Shown here: in pieces, positions 53,901-61,753 of the stretch
Layout: each line of letters starts with the position of its first letter
Position numbering within the stretch: position 1 is the stretch's first letter
From: Lysobacterales bacterium
GTDB taxonomy: Bacteria > Pseudomonadota > Gammaproteobacteria > Xanthomonadales > SZUA-36
Direction of reading: 5' to 3'
DNA length: 64,000 bases
NCBI GenBank assembly: GCA_013001885.1
Contig: JABDLD010000075.1
Span: 1-64,000 of the forward strand
Position numbers and translations under genes: made by a program
Notes under the pieces: generated by a model
What the model was told of the DNA's origin: nothing
What the model saw: the letters and a program-made list of their open reading frames with translations, nothing else
Database searches by the model: none

Positions 53901-55714
53901 GCAGCCACCTCTGCATTCAGGTGACGTGCTATGCCTTGCACCACGCATTCGCTGGGAATGGGCATGCCGTTGTAATGGGTGATTGACACCAGGCGATCCG
54001 CAATATTGTTGGTCTCCAGTATCAGCAGCGCCTTCATCTGCGCATCGCGGTTCTGTTCCACCACGAAGACGGTCTCGTGATCGTGCAGAAAGTCGATTAC
54101 CTCCTGGCCAAACGGGAAAGACCGGATCCGCAGGTAGTCTGCGTGAACGCCCTGCTCCGCCAGCGTATCCCGCGCTTCAATCACGGCACCGTCTGAACTC
54201 CCGAAAGCGACAATCCCGAGCTTGGTTTTGCGCTTGGCCTTACTCAGCAGGGCCGGCGGAACCAGCGTCTTGGCGGTTTCCCATTTCACCAGCAGGCGCT
54301 CCATCACGTCCTGGTATTCATCTGAATCCTCCGTATAAGCGCCGTAGCGGTTATGCCCCGATCCGCGAACGAAATAAGCGCCCTTGGCGTCTTCACCCGG
54401 CAACGTCCGGTAGGTGATGCCGTCCCCGTCAACATCCAGGTAACGCACGAAGCGATCCATTTCTTTCAGTTCTTCCGGACCGAGCACCTTGCCGCGATCC
54501 GGCCTGAAATCGTCGTCCCACTCCAGTTCCGGCACCATCCAGTCGTTCATGGCAATGTCCAGGTCACTCAGCATGAAAATCGGGGTCTGCAGCCGATCGG
54601 CCAGATCGAACACCTGGACGGCCATCTCAAAGCACTCTTTTGGGTTGGCCGGAAACAGCATCGGATGGCGCGTATCGCCGTGCGATGCATAAGCACACAG
54701 CATCAGGTCGCACTGCTGGGTTCGTGTCGGCATGCCGGTGGAAGGGCCGACGCGCTGAACATCGATGAAAACCGACGGGATTTCCGCGTAATAGGCAAAC
54801 CCGATAAACTCGCTCATCAGGGAAATTCCGGGCCCGGACGTGGGAGTGAAAGACCGCGCGCCGGCCCAGTTTCCGCCGAGCACCATTCCGGCGGCAGCCA
54901 GCTCATCTTCGGCCTGAACGATGCAGAAGTTCTTTTTACCGGTCTCCGGATCGGTGCGGAAGCGGTTGCAATAAGCCTTGAAGGCGTCCATCACGCCGGT
55001 GGACGGGGTAATCGGGTACCAGGCGCCGACGGTTGCGCCTGCGTAAACACAACCCAGACCGGTCGCGCTGTTGCCGTCGATCAGAATGTGACCGGCGTTA
55101 TCGCCCATTTTTTCGGCCCGCACCGGCAAGGGGCAGGTAAAGTTTTCCAGCGCATAGTCGTGGCCGATCATGATCGCCTTGAGATTGCTCTCGACCAGCT
55201 TTGGTTTGCTGGCGAAGGTTTCCTCCAGCAAAGTTTTGATCACTTCGAGGTCTATATCCATCAACGCGGCCAGCACGCCAACGTACGCCACATTTTTCAT
55301 CAGTATGCGAATCCGGGCAACGTCAAAATTTTCGTTGCACAGCTTTGACAACGGAACACCGAGCACGGTGATGTCCTGCCGGTGCAGGCTGCTCTCACGG
55401 GGCCAGGTGGAGTCGTAGATCAGAAAGCCGCCGGGGCTGACCTCGTTCAGGTCTTTCTGGTATGTCTGGGCATTCATGGCCACCATCACGTCCGCCCGGC
55501 CGGACCGCGACATGTAACCCCGGTGGTTGGCCCGGATTTCATACCAGGTGGGCAGGCCCTGGATGTTGGACGGGAACAGATTCTTGCCGGTCACCGGCAC
55601 CCCCATGCGGAACAGAGCTTTCATCAACAGTCCGTTCGCACTGGCGGAACCGGTGCCGTTGACCGTACCGATTTTCAAAACGAAATCGTTTATCCGGTTT
55701 TGCGTTGCTGGCAT
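53897..55714 (-). CDS. 2-oxoacid:ferredoxin oxidoreductase gamma-alpha fusion subunit
   Basis: 605 residues. Residues 1-200 are the gamma (CoA-binding) domain starting KIGTVNGTGSASANGLLM; from about 215 the alpha domain has GATVGAWYPITPSTGVMDAF, the YPITPS motif of the family, and HGDTRHPMLFPANPKECFEM. With beta it forms KorAB-type 2-oxoglutarate:ferredoxin oxidoreductase. It overlaps the NAD(P)H-dependent subunit gene by 25 bases. Confidence 0.93.
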   Translation of the reverse strand: MPATQNRINDFVLKIGTVNGTGSASANGLLMKALFRMGVPVTGKNLFPSNIQGLPTWYEIRANHRGYMSRSGRADVMVAMNAQTYQKDLNEVSPGGFLIYDSTWPRESSLHRQDITVLGVPLSKLCNENFDVARIRILMKNVAYVGVLAALMDIDLEVIKTLLEETFASKPKLVESNLKAIMIGHDYALENFTCPLPVRAEKMGDNAGHILIDGNSATGLGCVYAGATVGAWYPITPSTGVMDAFKAYCNRFRTDPETGKKNFCIVQAEDELAAAGMVLGGNWAGARSFTPTSGPGISLMSEFIGFAYYAEIPSVFIDVQRVGPSTGMPTRTQQCDLMLCAYASHGDTRHPMLFPANPKECFEMAVQVFDLADRLQTPIFMLSDLDIAMNDWMVPELEWDDDFRPDRGKVLGPEELKEMDRFVRYLDVDGDGITYRTLPGEDAKGAYFVRGSGHNRYGAYTEDSDEYQDVMERLLVKWETAKTLVPPALLSKAKRKTKLGIVAFGSSDGAVIEARDTLAEQGVHADYLRIRSFPFGQEVIDFLHDHETVFVVEQNRDAQMKALLILETNNIADRLVSITHYNGMPIPSECVVQGIARHLNAEVAA

Positions 55715-57504
55715 GGAGTGTCACCAATCGGGCTGCCGTAATCGGCCGCTTGGGGGAAATTCAATAATGACTTCTGCATGTCCCAGGCCGCCGTCGGGCA
55801 GCGCTCGGCGCACAGGCCGCAATGCACGCAGAAGTTCTCATCTTTAACCATTACCCGCCCGGTCTGTTTGAGCTCGTCGGAAACAAACAATGGCTGATCG
55901 GGCTCCAGGACCGGCGCCTTCAGTCGCTGAACCAGTTCTTCGGGCTCGCCATTGGGTACGATGGACAGGCAGTCGGTGGGGCAAATGTCGAGGCAGGCGT
56001 CACATTCGATGCACAAGTTGTCGGCGAATACCGTCTGGATATCACAGTTCAGGCAGCGCTCCACTTCCTGGGCCGTCTGCTGGGCGTCAAAACCCAGCTC
56101 TACTTCACGGCCGAGCGCATCGAACCGTGATTCCAGCGGCACGTGCATCATCTTGCGCCGCGCGGCCGGGTCGAAACTGTTGGAATAACTCCACTCGTGC
56201 AGGCCCATTTTGCGGCTGCCGAGGTTGAGCAGGGGCGGAAGGCGGTCGGTCAGCGATTCGTCCCGGCAATGGCGATGGATGGATATGGCGGCCTGGTGCG
56301 CGTGCTCCACGGCCCAGATGATGTTCTTGGGCCCGAAGGCCGAGTCACCGCCAAAGAACACGCCCGGCCGGCTCGACTCGAACGTGACCTCGTCAACCTC
56401 CGGTTCTTCCCACTGGTTGAACTCGATGCCCAGGTCACGTTCGATCCAGGGGAAAGAGTTTTCCTGGCCAATCGCCAGCACCACATCATCACAGGGAATA
56501 AAGACTTCCCCGGTCACCTGCTGCTCGAGAATGCGGCCATCCTCAATCACGTAGTCCATCAACTCGAACGTCATGCCCTTGAGCCTGCCGTCTTCGATAA
56601 CGAATTCCTTGGGCGCGTGGTTGGTGACGATTTCGACGTTCTCTTCCTCGGCGTCTTCCAGCTCCCAGTCCGAAGCCTTGAAAAACTCGCGCGGTTTGCG
56701 CGCCATCACCTTGACGTTCCTGGCGCCCAGGCGCAGCGAAGTGCGGCAGCAATCCATTGCCGTGTTGCCGACGCCGATGATCAATACGTTCTCACCGATC
56801 CGGTCGGTGTGCCGGAAGGCCACCGACTCAAGCCAGTCGATACCGATGAAGATATTGTCCGAGTCATAACGACCCGGCAGTTTGAGCTCCTTGCCGCGTG
56901 GCGCGCCGGTGCCGACAAAAATCGCGTCGTAACCCTCATCGAGCAACCCCTTCATGCTCTCGATACGATGGTTGTAGTGGACGGTTACACCCATATCGAC
57001 GATGTAGTCGATTTCTTCGTCGAGCACCTCTGGCGGCAGACGGAAGGCTGGAATGTTATAGCGCATCAGGCCGCCGGCAACCGACTGTGCTTCAAACAGG
57101 GTGCAGTCGTAGCCCAGCGGCATCAGGTCGTTGGCAACCGCCAGTGAAGCCGGTCCGGCGCCGATCAGCGCAACCTTTTTGCCGTTCTTTTCCTTGGGCG
57201 CGACCGGAAGGCGACCGCTGATGTCACCGCGATGGTCCGCCGCCACGCGTTTCAGCCGGCAGATGGCAACCGGCTTTTCATCCATCCGGCCGCGCCGGCA
57301 AGCCGGTTCGCAGGGCCGATCGCAAACGCGGCCCAAAATGCCCGGAAACACGTTGCTTTCGCGGTTTACCATGTAGGCGTCAGTGAATCGCCCCTGCGCA
57401 ATCAGCCGAATGTATTCAGGCACATCGGTGTGTGCAGGACAGCCCCATTGGCAGTCGACCACCTGGTGGAAATAATCCGGGTTAGACGTGTCGGTCCGTT
57501 TCAT
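55690..57504 (-). CDS. FAD/NAD(P)H and ferredoxin-type Fe-S subunit (GltD-like) of the 2-oxoacid oxidoreductase
   Basis: 604 residues from the ATG at 57504; a TTG at 57552 would add 16 residues but lacks a ribosome site. N-terminal cluster region CQWGCPAHTDVPEYI and CDRPCEPACRRG, FAD motif ALIGAGPASLAVANDL, NAD(P)H motif VLIIGVGNTAMDCCRTSLRL, and a C-terminal 2[4Fe-4S] ferredoxin domain (CIECDACLDICPTDC; CVHCGLCAERCP). It would link NAD(P)H and the ferredoxin of KorAB, so the reaction could run in either direction. It is first in a three-gene operon with coupled genes. Confidence 0.9.
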   Translation of the reverse strand: MKRTDTSNPDYFHQVVDCQWGCPAHTDVPEYIRLIAQGRFTDAYMVNRESNVFPGILGRVCDRPCEPACRRGRMDEKPVAICRLKRVAADHRGDISGRLPVAPKEKNGKKVALIGAGPASLAVANDLMPLGYDCTLFEAQSVAGGLMRYNIPAFRLPPEVLDEEIDYIVDMGVTVHYNHRIESMKGLLDEGYDAIFVGTGAPRGKELKLPGRYDSDNIFIGIDWLESVAFRHTDRIGENVLIIGVGNTAMDCCRTSLRLGARNVKVMARKPREFFKASDWELEDAEEENVEIVTNHAPKEFVIEDGRLKGMTFELMDYVIEDGRILEQQVTGEVFIPCDDVVLAIGQENSFPWIERDLGIEFNQWEEPEVDEVTFESSRPGVFFGGDSAFGPKNIIWAVEHAHQAAISIHRHCRDESLTDRLPPLLNLGSRKMGLHEWSYSNSFDPAARRKMMHVPLESRFDALGREVELGFDAQQTAQEVERCLNCDIQTVFADNLCIECDACLDICPTDCLSIVPNGEPEELVQRLKAPVLEPDQPLFVSDELKQTGRVMVKDENFCVHCGLCAERCPTAAWDMQKSLLNFPQAADYGSPIGDTPCQQRKTG

Positions 57505-57627
57505 CGAAGGCTTTGGTTTCCCTTCTGTTATCCGATTTTGAATTCCGCGCAAGCATAACCGTTTTGCGTTGTTTTCGCATCAAGCTTCGTTCGCTATCGT
57601 CACGGCATCGTTCAAAACAATCGACGC

Positions 57628-57656
57628 TTGCACTCACCGGACAGTCAGCCTAGGGT
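57628..57656 (+). promoter_or_regulatory. Candidate promoter of the M20 peptidase gene
   Basis: TTGCAC (57628-57633), 17 bases, TAGGGT (57651-57656), about 33 bases before the ATG at 57689. The -10 is a weak match. Confidence 0.3.
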
Positions 57657-57688
57657 TTAAATCAGACTACGCACCGGGTTGCCGAATA

Positions 57689-59227
57689 ATGAGATTTATG
57701 CATCATTTCCTGCTTTTGTGTTTCCTTCTTTCAACCTTTGCCGGGAACAGCGCCCAGGCACAAATGCCGGCGGACCCGATGGTCGCGGCCGGACAGGCCC
57801 GCGAATGGCGTCAGGCCCATGAACAGGAAATCATCGATGGCTTCGCCGAACTTTTACGTCTGCCGAACGTGGCCAGTGACGGGATCAATATCCGGCGCAA
57901 TGCGGAATACATCCGCAGCTTGCTGACACCCCGCGGATTTAACGTTCGTTTGCTGGAATCGGAAGGCAGCCCGCCGGCGGTTTTTGCGGAACGAAAAACA
58001 TCGGGGGCGGTCCGCACCCTGATGATCTATGTTCATTATGACGGCCAGCCGGTCAATGCGGCGGAATGGGCCTCAGACCCCTGGACGCCGACAATGCGGG
58101 ACGCACCGGTGGAACTCGGCGGAAAAATAATGCCGATGAAAGCCCCTTTCGATCCCGAGTGGCGGCTGTTTGCCCGTTCAGCCGGGGACGACAAGGCCCC
58201 CATCATCGCGCTGAACGCTGCGCTCGATGCGATGGCCGCAGCAGGCCTCGACCTGTCGGTAAACCTCAAATTGTTCTTCGAAGGAGAAGAGGAGGCCGGA
58301 TCGCCCCACCTCAAGCAGATGCTCTCTCAGCATCGTGCGTTGCTGGATGCCGACCTCTGGCTTTTCTGTGACGGGCCGGTGCATCAAAGCCGGCGCTGGC
58401 TGTTGAGTTACGGCGTGCGCGGCTCCTTCGGTTTTGGACTGACCGTATTCGGGCCAAACCGTCCGCTACACAGCGGGCACTACGGTAACTGGGCGCCCAA
58501 CCCCATCGCCCGGCTAACCCGCCTGCTTGACACCATGCGTGATGAACAGGGAAATATCCTGATCGACGGCTTTGATGACCAGGTCGTCCCGCCCAGTCTG
58601 CTGGAAATGGCGGCCATCGAGGCCGCTCCGCCAGTTGACGAGACCCTGGTCGGGCAGTTTGGAATCGGCCGGCCGGAAAATGCCGAGCGTATTGAACTGG
58701 CGGTCATGCGTCCCGCAATCAATTTCCGCGGCATCCGCTCCGGCGATGTCGGCGAGAAAGCGCGCAACAGCATTCAGACTTCCGCCACGGCATCCGTTGG
58801 CCTGCGCCTGGTGCCGGCGCAAACACCAGATTACCTGCGCCAGGTGATCGAGCGACACGTCAGAGAGCAAGGCTACCTGGTGGTTCACCAGCCGCCCACT
58901 GCAGGCCAGCGCGCGGCCCACGATCGCATTGCCCTGCTCGACTGGAGCGAATCGGGCTACCCGGCCTATCGCGCGCCTTTCGATCTGCCCATGGCGCAGG
59001 AAGTCGCCGGCATCATGCAACAACTGAGTGATCAGCCGTTGGTGCAACTTCCCACGATGGGCGGCAGCCTGCCGCTGTACCTGATCGATGAAGTGGTGGG
59101 CGCCCCGATCCTGATCCTGCCGGTTGCCAACCACGACAACAACCAACACGGCAAGAACGAGAATTTACGGCTGCAGAACTTGTGGGATGCCATCGAAATC
59201 TATGCAGCAGTCCTGACCGGCCTTTAG
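57689..59227 (+). CDS. Secreted M20-family metallopeptidase
   Basis: 512 residues from the ATG at 57689, which begins a signal peptide (MRFMHHFLLLCFLLSTFAG, cleavage after AQA). Zinc-ligand motifs: IYVHYDGQPVN, FARSAGDDKAPIIALN, FEGEEEAGSPHL, and a late His in LPVANHDNNQHGKNEN. M20 enzymes hydrolyse dipeptides or acyl-amino acids; an exported one probably degrades peptides or cyclic-peptide products outside the cytoplasm. It is divergent from the oxidoreductase operon. Confidence 0.9.
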   Translation: MRFMHHFLLLCFLLSTFAGNSAQAQMPADPMVAAGQAREWRQAHEQEIIDGFAELLRLPNVASDGINIRRNAEYIRSLLTPRGFNVRLLESEGSPPAVFAERKTSGAVRTLMIYVHYDGQPVNAAEWASDPWTPTMRDAPVELGGKIMPMKAPFDPEWRLFARSAGDDKAPIIALNAALDAMAAAGLDLSVNLKLFFEGEEEAGSPHLKQMLSQHRALLDADLWLFCDGPVHQSRRWLLSYGVRGSFGFGLTVFGPNRPLHSGHYGNWAPNPIARLTRLLDTMRDEQGNILIDGFDDQVVPPSLLEMAAIEAAPPVDETLVGQFGIGRPENAERIELAVMRPAINFRGIRSGDVGEKARNSIQTSATASVGLRLVPAQTPDYLRQVIERHVREQGYLVVHQPPTAGQRAAHDRIALLDWSESGYPAYRAPFDLPMAQEVAGIMQQLSDQPLVQLPTMGGSLPLYLIDEVVGAPILILPVANHDNNQHGKNENLRLQNLWDAIEIYAAVLTGL

Positions 59228-59245
59228 CGAGGGATTGATCTCCGT

Positions 59246-60475
59246 CTAGATAAGTTCGTCGAGTGTCCGGATCAGGCGCGTGATTTCTTCCGAAGTGGTG
59301 TAGTGCACAAACGATGCCCGCAACACGCCATCATCCGGGTCATAACCCAGCGCCTCCACCAGGCGGTAGGCGTAGAAATGTCCTGCCCCGACGCCCAGCC
59401 CCCGTTCACCCAGCCGGGCCGCTAACTCCATCGAGTTGCGGCCTTCCACCGTGAACGCCACCGTCGGCGCCCGCAACGCCGCGCGTTGCTTGCCGATCAG
59501 GCGAACGGCGGAATGACCGGCCAGGTAGTCCAGCAAAGGCTGGAGCAACATCGTTTCCTGACTGCGGAACAACTCGTGGACCGCGGCGGCCCTTGCCGAG
59601 GGCGGAACATCGGCATCATGATGATGCTGGTAAACGGAGTCCATGTAATCCATCACCCCATTGACCGCGGCGATCTGGGCGTGATCCGGCCCGGCCGGGG
59701 TGAACCGGGCGGACGGTTTCAGAGCATTGAAATAATGACCCTGGTAGGGCAACTCGGCGTTCAGGTCGCGGTCGATATACATCGCCCCCAGGTGGGGCCC
59801 GTAGACCTTGTACAGGGAAAACATGTAAATGTCGGCTCCCAGGGCCGGTATATCCGGCATTCCGTGGGGACAAAACGAGACGCCGTCAACGATGGCCCAG
59901 GCGCCGGCTTCATGAATCAGATCGGTGATCTCGCGGACCGGGTTGATGCTGCCCACGACGTTGGAACAATGCGTGAACGCCACCGCACGTGTACGTGTAC
60001 TCAGCAGCGCCTCGAGATCCATCGGATGCAGTTCAGCGGTTTCCGGGTCGATTTTCCATTCCCGAACCACAATGTTTTCATCTTCGAGCCGGCTCCAGGC
60101 GCCAATATTGGCCTCATGATCCTGGTTGGTGACGATCACCTCGTCCCCCGGCTTCAGCTCCTGCCGAAGCGCCTGCGCAATGACGTAGCTGTTCTGTGAC
60201 GTGGACGGACCGAAATGCAGTTCATCTCTGCCAATATTCAGCCAGTCAGCCATCCGCTGTCCGGCGGAGTCCATCTGCTCTCCGGCGATTCGGGACGGTT
60301 CAAAGTCGTAGTAGGGCTGCACCTTGGTTTGGCGATAGAAGCGTTCCAACCACTCGATAGTGTGCCTGCTGGCATAAGACCCGCCGGCATTTTCAAAGTG
60401 GGCAAAATCCGCCAGTGAAGGCTCGCTGAATGCGGGGAAAGAGGCGCGAACGAAATCGAGGTCTAACTCTGCCAT
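59246..60475 (-). CDS. Class-V aminotransferase, cysteine-desulfurase-like
   Basis: 409 residues. PLP fold with FGPSTSQNSYVIAQAL for phosphate binding, AIVDGVSFCPHGMPDI (Asp for the pyridine N), and the Schiff-base Lys in DIYMFSLYKVYGPHLGAMY near 220. No mobile-loop Cys typical of IscS is seen (compare the enzyme at 31516), so sulfur transfer is not certain; an isopenicillin-N-epimerase-like or selenocysteine-lyase-like role is possible. It lies 18 bases convergent with the peptidase. Confidence 0.82.
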   Translation of the reverse strand: MAELDLDFVRASFPAFSEPSLADFAHFENAGGSYASRHTIEWLERFYRQTKVQPYYDFEPSRIAGEQMDSAGQRMADWLNIGRDELHFGPSTSQNSYVIAQALRQELKPGDEVIVTNQDHEANIGAWSRLEDENIVVREWKIDPETAELHPMDLEALLSTRTRAVAFTHCSNVVGSINPVREITDLIHEAGAWAIVDGVSFCPHGMPDIPALGADIYMFSLYKVYGPHLGAMYIDRDLNAELPYQGHYFNALKPSARFTPAGPDHAQIAAVNGVMDYMDSVYQHHHDADVPPSARAAAVHELFRSQETMLLQPLLDYLAGHSAVRLIGKQRAALRAPTVAFTVEGRNSMELAARLGERGLGVGAGHFYAYRLVEALGYDPDDGVLRASFVHYTTSEEITRLIRTLDELI

Positions 60476-60529
60476 GGTGATTTTGGGACCCTTACAAAGA
60501 TGAACCTTCAGTATATCAAGATGGCCCGT

Positions 60530-61684
60530 TCAAGACTCCAGCAGGTCCGGCGTCAATTCGTCAATTTTGTTGACGCCCATCAGGGCCATGGCCACCCTGA
60601 TTTCCTCCTGGAATACGCCCAGCAACCGGGTCAGCCCCTCCTCGCCTGCGCCCGCAACCGCCCAGACCCATGGCCTGCCGATCAGAACCCCTTTTGCGCC
60701 CAGCGCCACAGCCTTGACCACGTCGATGCCGTTGCGGACCCCACCGTCCATCAGCACTTCGGCCTGTGCGCCAACGGCGCGAACGACTTCGGGTAGTTTT
60801 TCGACCCCCGAGGCGACGCAATCGAGCTGTCGGCCGCCATGATTGGAGACAATCACGCCGTCCGCACCGGTATCCACCGCGGCTTGTGCGTCTTCCGCGC
60901 TCAGCACGCCCTTGATCAGCAAGCGTCCTTTCCAACGTTCGCGCAACCAGGCGATATCTTTCCAGGTCACCGTTGGATCGAACTGGGAAGCGATAAAGTT
61001 TTTGAGCCTGACCAGGTCCACGGGCTCTGAACTCACCTCCGAAAGATTACCGAAATCATGCGGCTTACCTTGCAGGCCGACGTCCCACAACCAGCCCGGG
61101 CGGGCAATCAACTGCCTCAGCTTGGCGAACCGGGCGCCCGAACCATCGTCCAGCATCCCGTTGCGCCAATCCCGGTGCCTCATTCCCGTGACCGCCAGGT
61201 CAACAGTAAAAATGAGCGTCTCACAGCCGGTCCTGGCGGCGCGCTCCAGTATGCGTTCGACAATGCCGCGGTCGCGCAGCATGTAAAGCTGGAACCAGCA
61301 AGGCTCACCGATCGCCTCCTTTATTTCCTCTACCGGGCAAATGCCCACGGTGGAAGCCGTGAACGGAACGCCTGCTCGCTTGGCCGCGCGGGCGCCCTGT
61401 ACTTCACCACGCCGCGCCATCAGGCCCGCCATTCCCACCGGCGCCAGCACCAACGGCATGCTGCGGCGAGAACCGCACAGCGGCGCTTCGGTGTCGACCT
61501 GGCCAACATCGCGCATGACCCGCTGTTTCAGCCTGTAGCGCGAAAAATCAGCCATGTTGGCAGCCATCGTCACTTCCTCGTTGGCGCCCCCGTCAACGTA
61601 GTCGAACAGGAACCTTGGCAGCCGTTTCTTTGCCAGGAGTCGATAGTCCGGCACGGTCACGGGATTGATGTTTTCTCTTGTCAT
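60530..61684 (-). CDS. FMN-dependent alpha-hydroxy-acid oxidase/dehydrogenase (LldD-like)
   Basis: 384 residues from the ATG at 61684; an ATG at 61720 with GGGGA upstream would add 12 residues and is equally possible. FMN TIM barrel: RFLFDYVDGGANEEVTMAAN near the start, FTASTVGICPVEEI, and the catalytic His in VIVSNHGGRQLDCV followed by EVLMDGGVRNGIDVVKA. Oxidises L-lactate, mandelate or glycolate-like acids; the substrate is unresolved. A gap of 54 bases separates it from the aminotransferase gene. Confidence 0.88.
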   Translation of the reverse strand: MTRENINPVTVPDYRLLAKKRLPRFLFDYVDGGANEEVTMAANMADFSRYRLKQRVMRDVGQVDTEAPLCGSRRSMPLVLAPVGMAGLMARRGEVQGARAAKRAGVPFTASTVGICPVEEIKEAIGEPCWFQLYMLRDRGIVERILERAARTGCETLIFTVDLAVTGMRHRDWRNGMLDDGSGARFAKLRQLIARPGWLWDVGLQGKPHDFGNLSEVSSEPVDLVRLKNFIASQFDPTVTWKDIAWLRERWKGRLLIKGVLSAEDAQAAVDTGADGVIVSNHGGRQLDCVASGVEKLPEVVRAVGAQAEVLMDGGVRNGIDVVKAVALGAKGVLIGRPWVWAVAGAGEEGLTRLLGVFQEEIRVAMALMGVNKIDELTPDLLES

Positions 61685-61753
61685 GTGGCCCAGTTTACCT
61701 GTTCGAAAGAAAGCTGGCATACTGGAATTTCCCCCTCAAAAGGACGGGATGTA

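Noticed and set aside
61058-61753. N-terminal extension of the GPW-repeat protein
   Set aside because: It overlaps the alpha-hydroxy-acid oxidase gene on the other strand; the signal peptide at 61754 with its ribosome site is a better start.
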